Below, in pieces: positions 52,367 through 61,248 of a DNA stretch of 64,000 nt. Every line of letters begins with the position of its first letter. Within the stretch, counting starts at the first letter, position 1. Both the position numbers and the translations under genes were made by a program. Under the pieces are notes generated by a model. The model was given only the letters and a program-made list of their open reading frames with translations. It searched no databases and was not told the origin of the DNA. The stretch is from Micromonospora qiuiae (GTDB lineage: Bacteria; Actinomycetota; Actinomycetes; Mycobacteriales; Micromonosporaceae), in NCBI RefSeq assembly GCF_016863555.1, contig NZ_BOPC01000007.1:58360-122359 (forward strand), read 5' to 3'.

Positions 52367-52855
52367 ATGCAGTCACACCCGAACGTACGGGCGGTGCAGG
52401 ACGCGCTCGAGAGCACGCACGCCCGGGACGGCTCCGGCGCCCCCGCCACCGTCCGCCTGTTGCCCGACGCGGTGCACACCGCCGCGGCCGCCGCCGAGGC
52501 GCTCGGCGTCGACGTGGGCGCCATCGCCAACTCGCTGATCTTCGACGCCGACGGGGCGCCGTTGCTGGTGCTCACCTCCGGCGCACACCGGGTGGACACC
52601 GTCGCCCTGGCCACCCGGCTCGGCATCACCCGGCTGCGCCGGGCCACCCCGCAGTTCGTCAAGGAGCACACCGGGCAGGTGATCGGCGGGGTCGCCCCGG
52701 TGGGCCACCCGCAGCCCCTGCGCACGCTGGTGGACACCGCCCTGGAGAAGTACGACGAGATCTGGGCCGCCGGTGGCGTACCGCAGGCGGTCTTCCCCAC
52801 CACGTACACCGAACTGCTACGGATCACCGGCGGAACCCCGACCGACGTGGCGTGA
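52367..52855 (+). CDS. YbaK/EbsC (prolyl-tRNA editing) family protein
   Basis: A 162-residue homologue of trans-editing deacylases that hydrolyse mischarged Cys- or Ala-tRNA-Pro. Motifs include GAIANSLIFDADGAPLLVL, TSGAHRVDT, FVKEHTGQVIGGVAPVGHP and DEIWAAGG, the normal family pattern. It overlaps the next gene by GTGA and so may be cotranscribed with carotenoid genes, though a functional link is not known. Confidence 0.92.
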   Translation: MQSHPNVRAVQDALESTHARDGSGAPATVRLLPDAVHTAAAAAEALGVDVGAIANSLIFDADGAPLLVLTSGAHRVDTVALATRLGITRLRRATPQFVKEHTGQVIGGVAPVGHPQPLRTLVDTALEKYDEIWAAGGVPQAVFPTTYTELLRITGGTPTDVA

Positions 52856-53592
52856 ACGAGCCGGAGAGCGTCCCGGATCTGGTCACCCTGCACGTGTGGC
52901 GGGTGCCCCGGGCCGCGCTGCCCCGGGTGCTGGTCCGGATGGCACGCGATCCACGCCGGTTGCGCGCCCTGCCCGGCGTACGCTTCGGCAAGCTGCTCGG
53001 CACCGGAACCGGAACCGGCTTCGGGCCGGGCGACGCCGACGCGACCCGCTGGGCGGCACTGACGGTGTGGGATTCCCCCGCCGCAGTCGCCCGGTTCGCC
53101 GGCTCGCCGGTGGGCCGGGCCTGGTCCGGCATCGCCCGGGCGGACGTACGGCTCGACCTGCGGCCACTGAGCAGCCGAGGCGAGTGGTCCGGGCGGCGAC
53201 CGTTCGGCGAGCCCGCCGGAGGTCCGGTCACCGGGCCGGTGCTGGCCCTGACGCGGGCCCGGCTGCGGCCGGCGCGGGCACTCACCTTCTGGCGGGCGGT
53301 CCCGCCGGTCGCCGCCGCCCTGCACACCGCGCCCGGCCTGCTGGCCCGGTTCGGCGTCGGCGAGGCGCCCCTGGGCTGGCAGGGCACGGTGAGCGTGTGG
53401 CGTGCACCGGCAGATCTGGTGGCGTTCGCGTACCGTCACCCGGAGCACCGGGCCGCGATCACCCGCACCGCCACCGAGCGGTGGTACGCGGAGGAACTCT
53501 TCGCGCGATTCGAGGTGCGTGACGTGATCGGTGACCGAACGGTACTGGGGTGGGTCGACGACACCGACCCGGCGAAGGGTGGACAGGCATGA
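52852..53592 (+). CDS. Spheroidene monooxygenase-like protein (CrtA family)
   Basis: The 246-residue protein has the CrtA pattern: TLHVWRVPRAALPRVL at the start, GVRFGKLLGTG, a middle FWRAVPPVAAALHTAPGLL, then GEAPLGWQGTVSVW and a C-terminal WYAEELFARFEV. CrtA introduces keto or hydroxy groups at the ends of acyclic carotenoids using heme. The neighbouring hydratase, glycosyltransferase and CrtI-like genes support a carotenoid role. The actual substrate is unknown. GTG 52852 is within the stop of the previous gene. Confidence 0.8.
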   Translation: MNEPESVPDLVTLHVWRVPRAALPRVLVRMARDPRRLRALPGVRFGKLLGTGTGTGFGPGDADATRWAALTVWDSPAAVARFAGSPVGRAWSGIARADVRLDLRPLSSRGEWSGRRPFGEPAGGPVTGPVLALTRARLRPARALTFWRAVPPVAAALHTAPGLLARFGVGEAPLGWQGTVSVWRAPADLVAFAYRHPEHRAAITRTATERWYAEELFARFEVRDVIGDRTVLGWVDDTDPAKGGQA

Positions 53593-54161
53593 GGTTGGTG
53601 CGGTGGACACCGGACGATCTCCTCCGGCGGCTGAACGACGTGGTCGCTGTCTACGGTGAGGCGATGGGTTACCGCGTCGACCTGCTGGAGGCCCGCCGCG
53701 GCTACATCGCCACCCACGTACGCCGGCCCGGTTTCCGCGCCGTCGCCAGCCTGACCAGCGAGGGCCACCTGGCCGGCTTCGGCTACGGCTACGTCGGCGG
53801 GCCCGGTCAGTGGTGGCACGACCAGGTCTGGCGGGCGCTCGACCCGGCCACCCGGCAGCGCTGGCTGACCAACTGCTTCGAGGTGGTCGAGTTGCACGTA
53901 CGGCCGCCTGCGCAGGGCCACGGCCTGGGCGCCGGGCAGCTGCGCGCCCTGCTCACCATGGCCGAGGGGACGACCACGCTGCTCTCCACCCCGGAGGCCG
54001 ACGAGGCCAGTTCACGCGCCTGGCGGTTGTACCGCCGCTTCGGCTTCGTCGACCTCCTGCGCGACTTCCGCTTTCCGGGCGACGAACGTCCGTTCGGAGT
54101 GCTCGGCCGGGACCTGCCCCTGCCCGCGCCGGAGTCGATGCCCCGGCCCACCCGGTCATGA
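53589..54161 (+). CDS. GNAT-family N-acetyltransferase
   Basis: A 190-residue protein with a GNAT fold. Features are GYIATHVRRPGFRAVASL, GFGYGYVGGPGQWWHDQVW, and the acetyl-CoA loop VRPPAQGHGLGAGQL (about residues 107-121). It resembles Rv2170 of M. tuberculosis, which also lies near the dcw and pknL region, and may act on proteins or small amines. It overlaps both neighbours by ATGA within the carotenoid operon. Confidence 0.85.
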   Translation: MRLVRWTPDDLLRRLNDVVAVYGEAMGYRVDLLEARRGYIATHVRRPGFRAVASLTSEGHLAGFGYGYVGGPGQWWHDQVWRALDPATRQRWLTNCFEVVELHVRPPAQGHGLGAGQLRALLTMAEGTTTLLSTPEADEASSRAWRLYRRFGFVDLLRDFRFPGDERPFGVLGRDLPLPAPESMPRPTRS

Positions 54162-55033
54162 ACGGACGCCCACCGGTTCGCGGCTACGCCTGGGCGCTGC
54201 TGGCCCTGCTGGTGCTGGCCCAGATCTGCTATCCGCTGACCGGCGGGACGATCCGGGCCCGGCTGACCGTGGCCACCGTCGTGCTCGGTTACCTGCTCTC
54301 GGTCGGTCACGCGCTGCTGACTCGGGGTGCGCGTACGGCGGTGGCTCTGGTCGCCGTGGCCACCGGTGGCGGGTTCGCCATCGAGGCGCTCGGCGTGGCC
54401 ACCGGCTTCCCGTTCGGCAGCTACGACTACTCCGGGCAGCTCGGCCCGAAGCTGGCCGGGGTGCCGTTGATCATCCCGCTGGCCTGGACCTGGATGGCCT
54501 GGCCAGCCTGGCTGGTGGCGATCCGACTCACCAGCACCGACCCGGCCACCGTCGGCACGGCGACCCGGCCGGCGCCGGTCCGCCGGGGGTGGCGGTGGCC
54601 GGCACGGATCGGGCTGGCCACCCTCGGGCTCGCCACCTGGGACCTCTTCCTCGACCCGCAGATGGTGGCCGAGGGCCACTGGGTGTGGCGGGATCCCGTC
54701 CCGGCACTGCCCGGCCTGCCCGGCGTTCCGGTCAGCAACTACCTCGGCTGGCTGCTGTTCGCGGTACTGGTGATGGCCGCGCTGCGCCCGCTCGCCGGGC
54801 GCGCCGTGGGCGCCACCGACGCCCGCGACCATCCGATGTACGCGCTCTACCTGTGGACGTACGGCTCCAGCGTGCTGGCCCACGCGGTCTTCCTCGACCT
54901 GCCCGCCTCGGCGCTCTGGGGCGCGGCCGGCATGGCGCTGGTCGCCGTGCCGCTGGCGGTCACGCTGCGGCGAGCCCGCCGGACCCCGGGCCGGGACGGG
55001 TCGCCCCGGTCCCGGGTCGATGTCGCGGCATGA
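54158..55033 (+). CDS. cruF: Carotenoid hydratase-like membrane protein (CruF family)
   Basis: A 291-residue integral membrane protein of the DUF422/CruF family that adds water to the 1,2 double bond at the end of acyclic carotenoids. About seven helices are present, with GFAIEALGVATGFPFGSYDY (about residues 66-85), PLAWTWMAWPAWLV, LATWDLFLDPQMV and GHWVWRDP. The family is associated with bacterioruberin and myxol-type carotenoids. It overlaps the preceding and following genes by ATGA. Confidence 0.85.
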   Translation: MNGRPPVRGYAWALLALLVLAQICYPLTGGTIRARLTVATVVLGYLLSVGHALLTRGARTAVALVAVATGGGFAIEALGVATGFPFGSYDYSGQLGPKLAGVPLIIPLAWTWMAWPAWLVAIRLTSTDPATVGTATRPAPVRRGWRWPARIGLATLGLATWDLFLDPQMVAEGHWVWRDPVPALPGLPGVPVSNYLGWLLFAVLVMAALRPLAGRAVGATDARDHPMYALYLWTYGSSVLAHAVFLDLPASALWGAAGMALVAVPLAVTLRRARRTPGRDGSPRSRVDVAA

Positions 55034-56157
55034 CCGCAGCGCTCGTTCTGTTGTTCGGCGTCGCCGTGCTGGCCGGGCACACCGTGGTCAACGCCGGCCG
55101 GTGGCTGCGCCGGCCGACCGGTCAGCCGAGGGAGGTCGCCGAACCGGTGGCGGTGCTGCTGCCGCTGCGCGACGAGGCCGCCCGGGTCACCCCGTGTCTG
55201 CGGGCCCTGCTCGCCCAGCGCGGCGTGCCCGGACTGCGGATCGTGGTGCTCGACGACGGTTCGACCGACGGCACCGCCGAGGTGGTCCGCGCGGTGACCG
55301 CCGGTGATCCCCGGGTCACCCTGCTCACCGGGGTCGCCCCGCCGCCGGGCTGGCTGGGCAAGCCGCACGCCTGCTGGCAGCTGGCCGCCCGCGCCGAGAA
55401 GTCGGCCACCGCGCTGGTGTTCGTGGACGCCGACGTGGTGCTCGCCCCGTACGCCGTCGCCGCGGCGGTCACCGAGCTGCGCGTCGCCGGGGCGACGCTG
55501 CTGTCGCCGTACCCACGGATCGTGGTGCGGACGGCAGCGGACCGGCTGGTCCAGCCACTGCTGCAGTGGTTGTGGTTGACCTTCCTGCCGCTGCGCGCGA
55601 TGGAACGCTCACCGCGGCCGTCGCTGGCCGCGGCCGGCGGGCAGTTCCTGGTCGTGGACCGGGCCGGCTACCTGCGGGCCGGCGGGCACGCGGCGGTCGC
55701 CGACCGGGTGCTGGAGGACATCGAGCTGGCCCGGGCGGTGAAGCGCGCCGGCGGCCGAATCGCCCTCGCGGATGGTTCCCGGCTGGCCTCCTGCCGGATG
55801 TACGAGAACTGGCCACGGCTGCGCGACGGCTACACCAAGTCGCTCTGGGCCTCGTTCGGGCACCCTGGCAACGCCGCGCTGGTGGTGGCCCTGCTGCTCC
55901 TGCTCTACACCGCGCCACCGCTGGTCGCCGTGACCGCGCTGCTGGCCGGCGCGCCGACGGTGGCCGGGGTCGCCTTCCTGGCGTACCTGGCGGGGGTTGC
56001 CGGGCGGGTGATCAGCGCTCGAGCCACCGGCGGGCGGGCCTGGCCCGACGCGCTGGGCCACCCCGTGTCGGTCGCGATCCTCGGTTGGCTGACTCTGCGG
56101 TCGTACCATCTGCGCAAGCGGCGGCGCCTGTCCTGGCGAGGCCGTCCGGTCGACTAG
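55030..56157 (+). CDS. Carotenoid-associated family 2 glycosyltransferase (CruC-like)
   Basis: A 375-residue membrane-bound glycosyltransferase with an N-terminal helix and GT-A motifs: VVLDDGSTDGTAEVV (about residue 75), VFVDADVVLAP (DxD-like, about 138) and EDIELARAVKRAGGR. Two or three C-terminal helices follow (about 285-345). It probably glycosylates the hydroxyl introduced by CruF, as proposed for CruC; the sugar is unknown. Confidence 0.85.
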   Translation: MTAALVLLFGVAVLAGHTVVNAGRWLRRPTGQPREVAEPVAVLLPLRDEAARVTPCLRALLAQRGVPGLRIVVLDDGSTDGTAEVVRAVTAGDPRVTLLTGVAPPPGWLGKPHACWQLAARAEKSATALVFVDADVVLAPYAVAAAVTELRVAGATLLSPYPRIVVRTAADRLVQPLLQWLWLTFLPLRAMERSPRPSLAAAGGQFLVVDRAGYLRAGGHAAVADRVLEDIELARAVKRAGGRIALADGSRLASCRMYENWPRLRDGYTKSLWASFGHPGNAALVVALLLLLYTAPPLVAVTALLAGAPTVAGVAFLAYLAGVAGRVISARATGGRAWPDALGHPVSVAILGWLTLRSYHLRKRRRLSWRGRPVD

Positions 56158-56167
56158 GAGGCACGGC

Positions 56168-57655
56168 ATGGCGCGGATCGTGGTCATCGGCGCCGGGGTG
56201 GGCGGGCTGGCCACCGCCGCCCGGCTGGCCGTCACCGGGCACGAGGTGACCGTGCTGGAGCGGGCCGAGGCGGTCGGCGGCAAGCTCGGCCGGCACACCC
56301 GCGACACGCCCGAGGGCTCGTTCCACTTCGACACCGGGCCCAGCCTGCTCACCCTGCCCGAGGTCTTCCACGAGCTGTTCGAGGCGACCGGGGCGAAGCT
56401 GGACGAGTATCTCGACCTGGTGCCGCTGGACCCGATCGTGCGGCACGTCTTCCCGGGCGGCGGGCCCGTGCTCGACTCCTGCGCCGACCCGGTGGAGTTC
56501 ACCGCCCGCGTCGGCGCGGCCCTCGGCGACCGGGCCGCCGCCGACTGGCAGCGGCTGTGGCGGCGCGCCGCCCGGGTGTGGCGGGCCGCCGAGCACGACA
56601 TCCTGCGCCGCCGCGTCGACTCGCCCCGGGACCTGGCTCGACTGGCCTGGCGGCTCGGCGACCTGGCCGCGATCCGGCCCGGGCAGAGCCTGCGCGGGCT
56701 GGGTCGGGCCCACCTGGCCGACCCACGGCTGCGGATGCTGCTGGACCGGTACGCCACCTACACCGGCGCCGACCCCCGTCGCGCGCCCGCCGCGCTGGTC
56801 GCGGTCCCCTACGCCGAGTTGGCCTTCGGCGGCTGGTACCTGCGCGGCGGGCTGGGCACCCTCGCCGACGCGCTGCTGTCACGCTGTCTGGACCTGGGGG
56901 TGGTGGTGCGTACCGGCGCCGCGGTCACCCGGATCGACGCGGTGGGCGGCCGGGTGCACGGGGTACGCGTCGCCGGCCAGCACGCCCCCATCCCCGCCGA
57001 CGTGGTGGTGGCCAACGTGGACGCGCTAACCGTCTACCGCGACCTGCTGCCCGACCCGCGCCGGCTGGCCGGGCTCACCGATCGCAGCCTGGCCGGCTTC
57101 GTGCTGCTGCTCGGTGTACGTGGCGAGAGCGGGCTGGCCCATCACAACGTCTTCTTCCCGCGCGAGCACGACGCCGAGTTCGACGCGGTCTTCGGTGCCC
57201 CGGGTCGGGGGCTACGGGCCCGGCCAGCGCACGACCCGACGGTCTTCGTCACCGTGGCCGACGACCCGGCGGTCCGCCCGGCCGGGCACGAGGCGTGGTT
57301 CGTGCTGGTCAACGCCGCCCGCCACGGCACCGCCTCCGGGGCGGTCGACTGGCGCCGGCCAGGGCTGGCGCAGGCGTACGCGGATCGCATCCTCGACGTG
57401 CTGGCCGAGCGTGGCGTGGACGTGCGTGACCGGCTGCTCTTCCGCGAGATCCGCACCCCGGCCGACCTGGCCACCGCCACCGGTGCGCCGGGCGGGGCCA
57501 TCTACGGCACGGCCGGGGGTCTGCTCCGTCCGGCCAACCGGGGTCCGGCCCACGGCCTCTGGCTGGTCGGCGGCTCCAGCCACCCGGGCGGCGGCCTGCC
57601 GATGGTCACGTTGTCGGCGCAGATCGTCGCCCACGAGATCGGCCCCGCCTGGTAG
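56168..57655 (+). CDS. Phytoene desaturase family oxidoreductase (CrtI/CrtD-like)
   Basis: A 495-residue FAD-dependent desaturase. The N-terminal dinucleotide fold VIGAGVGGLATAARLAVTG is followed by VLERAEAVGGKLGRH. SFHFDTGPSLLTLPEV, a conserved CrtI segment, comes next, and the C-terminal FAD motif is GLWLVGGSSHPGGGLPM. It could be the primary desaturase CrtI or, given CruF next door, a CrtD-type 3,4-desaturase of hydroxylated carotenoids. It begins ten bases after the glycosyltransferase gene with AGGAGG just upstream. Confidence 0.9.
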   Translation: MARIVVIGAGVGGLATAARLAVTGHEVTVLERAEAVGGKLGRHTRDTPEGSFHFDTGPSLLTLPEVFHELFEATGAKLDEYLDLVPLDPIVRHVFPGGGPVLDSCADPVEFTARVGAALGDRAAADWQRLWRRAARVWRAAEHDILRRRVDSPRDLARLAWRLGDLAAIRPGQSLRGLGRAHLADPRLRMLLDRYATYTGADPRRAPAALVAVPYAELAFGGWYLRGGLGTLADALLSRCLDLGVVVRTGAAVTRIDAVGGRVHGVRVAGQHAPIPADVVVANVDALTVYRDLLPDPRRLAGLTDRSLAGFVLLLGVRGESGLAHHNVFFPREHDAEFDAVFGAPGRGLRARPAHDPTVFVTVADDPAVRPAGHEAWFVLVNAARHGTASGAVDWRRPGLAQAYADRILDVLAERGVDVRDRLLFREIRTPADLATATGAPGGAIYGTAGGLLRPANRGPAHGLWLVGGSSHPGGGLPMVTLSAQIVAHEIGPAW

Positions 57656-57656
57656 A

Positions 57657-57716
57657 TGTGTAAGGAAGGGCACCTTTTTAACGCCTGAGGTAGAGGAAGG
57701 GCCCCTTATTAACACC
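57657..57716. repeat. Dispersed GGGGCCCC-type repeat, copy 3
   Basis: Minus-strand reading gives GGTGTTAATAAGGGGCCCTT and GGCGTTAAAAAAGGTGCCCT, the same two-part layout as copies 1 and 2. It begins two bases after the carotenoid operon stop and precedes a convergent gene, a likely terminator position. Confidence 0.85.
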
Positions 57717-57787
57717 CGGCCCGCAGAGCACGCACCCGGAGCGCACTGGGCCGGGCACCCCGCGCACCCGGAGCGCGCCCGAAGCGC

Positions 57788-58477
57788 TCAGGGCGCGTCG
57801 ATCAGTGCCCGACGGACGGCGGAGAGCAACTGCCCGAGCCCGAAGGCAGCCAGCAGCACCCAGACCGCGGTGGCCATGGTGATGGTGCCGGCGGCCAGGT
57901 CCGACTCGATCAGCCCGGTCAGACCGGCCAGCAGCAGTCCGCCGATGGCCACGCAGACCCGGATGGGCCGCTCGCCCACGGTGACCGCGCCGATCTCCCG
58001 CATGCCGGCGGCGACCGCGCGGGCCCGGACGTACTCGTGCAGCCAGGACAGCGCGCCGCCCGCGGCGACCAGCACGCCCGGCGCACCGACCAGCCAGAAC
58101 GCCACCAGCCACGCGGCCTCGCCGAGCCGGTCGGCCAGCGAGTCGTAGACGTAGCCGAGCCGGGTCGTCCGCCCGGTGACCACCGCCACCGCCCCGTCGA
58201 CGCTGTCGGCCACCGAGGCGAGCAGCACGAACAACGCGCCCAGGAACGGCCCGTCGCCCGGCCGGACCGCGAGCAGCGGTACGCAGACGCAGAGCAGCAC
58301 ACCGACCACCGTCACCGCGGTGGGGCCGACCCGCAGCCGCCCCAACAGGAAGCCGAGGTGGTAGGAGAAGCGCAGCCAGCCGCGTACGACGGGGGTGGCG
58401 GCCCGGGGATCGAAGCCGCCGTGCAGCCGCGCCCACACCGTGGCGTACTCGTTCCAGTTCAGCTGTCTGCCCACCAC
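57788..58477 (-). CDS. CDP-alcohol phosphatidyltransferase family protein
   Basis: A 229-residue membrane enzyme with about five or six helices. The family catalytic motif appears as ADSVDGAVAVVTGRTTRLGY and VYDSLADRLGE (about residues 89-120), retaining the spaced Asp residues that bind metals. It probably joins an alcohol head group to a CDP-linked lipid; the acceptor is unknown. It lies between the carotenoid operon and metF and is transcribed with metF or alone. Confidence 0.85.
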   Translation of the reverse strand: MVGRQLNWNEYATVWARLHGGFDPRAATPVVRGWLRFSYHLGFLLGRLRVGPTAVTVVGVLLCVCVPLLAVRPGDGPFLGALFVLLASVADSVDGAVAVVTGRTTRLGYVYDSLADRLGEAAWLVAFWLVGAPGVLVAAGGALSWLHEYVRARAVAAGMREIGAVTVGERPIRVCVAIGGLLLAGLTGLIESDLAAGTITMATAVWVLLAAFGLGQLLSAVRRALIDAP

Positions 58478-58522
58478 GTTTCAACCGGCTCGGCGGCGCT
58501 GAGGTGTCGCGCGCCCCGGGTG

Positions 58523-59440
58523 TCAGGTCGCGGCGCCCACCCGGAGGTTCTGCCAGATCTCCCGCGTCGCGGTGGACCGGTTGAAGGTGATGAAGTGAAT
58601 CCCCGGGACGCCCTCGTCGAGCAGCCGCTGGCACATCTCGCTGGTCTGCTCGATGCCGAGCCGGCGGACCGCCTCCGGGTCGTCGGCCACCCGCTCGAAC
58701 CGCGCGGCCAACGCCACCGGGAAGGGCGCACCGGAGAGTTGCTCCGACCGCTCGATCGTGCCGATCCGGGTCACCGGCATCACCCCGGCCACGATCGGGG
58801 TGTCGCAGCCGGCGGCGGCCACCCGGTCGCGCAGGCGGAGATAATCGTCGGCGTCGAAGAACATCTGGGTGATCGCGAACTCCGCGCCGGCCCGACACTT
58901 ACGGACGAAATAATCGGTGTCGGTGGCGACGTCCGGCGAGCGGGGATGCCGGTACGGGAAGGCGGCCACGCCGACGCTGAAGTCGCCGGAGCGGCGGATC
59001 AGGCGGACGAGGTCCTCCGCGTAGTGCACGCCCTCGGGGTGCGGAATCCATTCGCCGGTCGGGTCACCGGGCGGATCACCCCGCACCGCGAGCACGTTGC
59101 TCACCCCGGCCCCGGCCAGCCGCCCGATCACGTGCCGCAGCTCCGCGACGGAGTGGTTGACCGCGGTCAGGTGCGCCATCGGCAGCAGGGTGGTCTCGTT
59201 GGCGACCCGTTCGGTGACCGCCACCGTGGTGTCCCGGGTCGACCCGCCGGCACCGTACGTGATCGAGACGAACGACGGGCGTAGCGGCTCCAGCTCCCGG
59301 ATGGCCTGCCAGAGTTGCCGCTCCCCCTGCTCCGTCTTGGGGGGCATGAACCCGAAGGAAAAGGTCGGCTGGCGGGTGCGGACCAGCTCCCCGATCGCCG
59401 GGTGAGGGTTCGGAAGGACCGAGGGAAGACCGAGCGCCAC
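58523..59440 (-). CDS. Methylenetetrahydrofolate reductase family protein
   Basis: A 305-residue TIM-barrel protein with the family features FSFGFMPPKTEQGERQLW, VSITYGAGGSTRDTT, VLAVRGDPPGDPTGEW and AEFAITQMFFDADDY. The canonical enzyme reduces methylene-THF to methyl-THF for methionine synthesis. The orthologous gene in M. tuberculosis (Rv2172c) is also near idsA2 and pknL, so the neighbourhood is conserved. Confidence 0.92.
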   Translation of the reverse strand: MALGLPSVLPNPHPAIGELVRTRQPTFSFGFMPPKTEQGERQLWQAIRELEPLRPSFVSITYGAGGSTRDTTVAVTERVANETTLLPMAHLTAVNHSVAELRHVIGRLAGAGVSNVLAVRGDPPGDPTGEWIPHPEGVHYAEDLVRLIRRSGDFSVGVAAFPYRHPRSPDVATDTDYFVRKCRAGAEFAITQMFFDADDYLRLRDRVAAAGCDTPIVAGVMPVTRIGTIERSEQLSGAPFPVALAARFERVADDPEAVRRLGIEQTSEMCQRLLDEGVPGIHFITFNRSTATREIWQNLRVGAAT

Positions 59441-59493
59441 GCCCCGACTCTAACGGGTGACGACCGCAATCTCACCAGCTTCCCACGTCGGCG

Positions 59494-59600
59494 GCGGGGT
59501 GGCGGTGGCTTCGCGGAGGATTCGGGGTGGCGGTGGCTTCGCGGAGGATTCGGGGTGACGGTGGCGCGGAGGATTCGGGGTGACGGTGGTGTCGCGGAGA
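59494..59600. repeat. Minisatellite upstream of metF, four units
   Basis: Four imperfect units of about 25-28 bp share ATTCGGGGTG, GCGGTGG and TCGCGGAGGA. The first two complete units are nearly identical and the others have changes and a short deletion. The array lies in the 305-base divergent spacer between metF and a small XRE gene; no coding sense is apparent in 59441-59745. Confidence 0.85.
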
Positions 59601-59745
59601 AGTGTCGTACCGGCGAGGTAGGTTCCGGGGTGCGCGGGTGTGGTGGGGGCCGCATGGGGGGTCGCGCGGGGGTCAGCGTTTCGACGGTGGCGCGACGGCC
59701 GTGTCCGGCGGTGGGCCACCACCACGCCGACCCTCTGGAGGAGTG

Positions 59746-60144
59746 ATGCCGCCATCTCCGCCCAATTCGCCGCCGCTGCCCGAGGAGCAGTCGTTCGGGG
59801 CACTGTTGAGCCGGTTCCGGCTGGCCCGGGGCTGGAGCCAGTCCCAACTCGCCGCCGAACTGTGCGCCGCCGCCGGCGTACCCACGCTGAGCCGGCATGA
59901 AATCTCCCGGTGGGAGCGGCAGCGGCGCGTGCCCGGGCCCTTCTGGCGCTCCTGGTTGACACAGATCCTCGCGGTGCCGACCGACCTGCTGGCGGACGCC
60001 GCCGAGGGCGGCCGCGTCCCCCGGGCGCGACGCCCCCGGGCCCCGAGGCGCCCGCCGACCCGACCGGCGAGGCAGGCCGTGAGCAGGTGCGCCACGGCAC
60101 GCCGGGACACGGGTGGTTCGACGCGTCGGGACCGGACCCATTAG
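59746..60144 (+). CDS. Small XRE helix-turn-helix protein
   Basis: A 132-residue protein with an XRE-type helix-turn-helix in FGALLSRFRLARGWSQSQLA and ISRWERQRRVPGPFWR (about residues 17-67), followed by a basic, disordered Arg/Pro-rich tail. No sensor domain is seen. ATG 59746 has GGAGGAG upstream. It ends nine bases before the polyprenyl synthase and could regulate it, which is inference. Confidence 0.8.
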   Translation: MPPSPPNSPPLPEEQSFGALLSRFRLARGWSQSQLAAELCAAAGVPTLSRHEISRWERQRRVPGPFWRSWLTQILAVPTDLLADAAEGGRVPRARRPRAPRRPPTRPARQAVSRCATARRDTGGSTRRDRTH

Positions 60145-60153
60145 CGTCGGGAC

Positions 60154-61236
60154 GTGACCCACGCTGCTCCCGTCTCTCCCGTCGACCGCGCCAGTCTGCG
60201 ACAACGGGTCGACCAGGCCCTGTCCGACTTCCTCGCCGATCGCCGGGCCTGGATGACCGACGTCGACGAGGCCCTGGTGCCGATCGCCGAGACGATCGAG
60301 GCGTTCGTGCTCGGCGGCGGTAAGCGGTTGCGCCCAGCCTTCGCCTACTGGGGCTACCGGGGCGCGGGCGGGGCGGACAGCGATTCCGTGGTGACCGCCC
60401 TCGCCGCGCTGGAGTTCGTCCAGGCCAGCGCGCTGATTCACGACGACCTGATGGATCGCTCGGACACCCGCCGGGGCGAGCCGGCAGTGCATCGCCGGTT
60501 CGCCAACCGGCACCGGATGGCCGGTTGGGGCGGCGACCCGGACGGGTTCGGCGACGCGGCGGCGATCCTGCTGGGCGACCTGTGCCTGGTCTGGTCCGAC
60601 GAACTGCTGCACTCGGCCGGGCTCGATCCCCGGACGGTGGCCCGCGCCCGGTCGGACTTCGACGAGATGCGGACCGAGGTCACCGTCGGGCAGTACCTCG
60701 ACGTGCTGACCCAGGTCACCGGGGACACCTCGCTGGAGCGGGCGGGGAAGGTCGCCCGGTACAAGTCGGCGAAGTACACCGTGGAGCGACCGCTGCTACT
60801 CGGCGCGGCGCTGGCCGACGCCTCCGCCGACGTGCGCCTCGCCTACTCGGCGTACGGCTTGCCGTTGGGTGAGGCGTTCCAGTTGCGCGACGATGTGCTG
60901 GGTGTCTTCGGCGACCCGGCGCAGACGGGCAAGCCGGCCGGCGACGACCTGCGCGAGGGCAAACGGACCTACCTGGTGGCGGCGGCGATGGAGGCGACCG
61001 ACGCGGCCGGCCAGGCGCTGCTGCGCGCCGGTCTGGGCGACGCGAACCTGGACACGGCCGGGGTGAACCAACTGCGGGAGCTGATTACCAGCAGCGGCGC
61101 GCTGGCCCGCACGGAACAGCGCATCGTCACGCTGACCGATGCCGCGCTCGCCGCACTGACCACGGTCGACCTGGGCACCGAGGCCCGCCAGGCCCTGGTC
61201 GACCTGGCCATCGCCGCCACCCGCCGCGCCGACTAA
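60154..61236 (+). CDS. Polyprenyl diphosphate synthase (geranylgeranyl type)
   Basis: A 360-residue trans-prenyl synthase. Features are GGGKRLRPAFAYWGYRG (about 50-66), the first Asp-rich motif LIHDDLMDRSDTRRG (about 95-109) and the second in QLRDDVLGVFGDPAQTGKP. In the second the last Asp of DDxxD is Gly, usual for actinobacterial IdsA-type enzymes. The product is probably geranylgeranyl or a similar C20-C25 diphosphate for carotenoids or quinones. The GTG start follows the XRE gene closely. Confidence 0.92.
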   Translation: MTHAAPVSPVDRASLRQRVDQALSDFLADRRAWMTDVDEALVPIAETIEAFVLGGGKRLRPAFAYWGYRGAGGADSDSVVTALAALEFVQASALIHDDLMDRSDTRRGEPAVHRRFANRHRMAGWGGDPDGFGDAAAILLGDLCLVWSDELLHSAGLDPRTVARARSDFDEMRTEVTVGQYLDVLTQVTGDTSLERAGKVARYKSAKYTVERPLLLGAALADASADVRLAYSAYGLPLGEAFQLRDDVLGVFGDPAQTGKPAGDDLREGKRTYLVAAAMEATDAAGQALLRAGLGDANLDTAGVNQLRELITSSGALARTEQRIVTLTDAALAALTTVDLGTEARQALVDLAIAATRRAD

Positions 61237-61248
61237 CCCCCACCCCGC

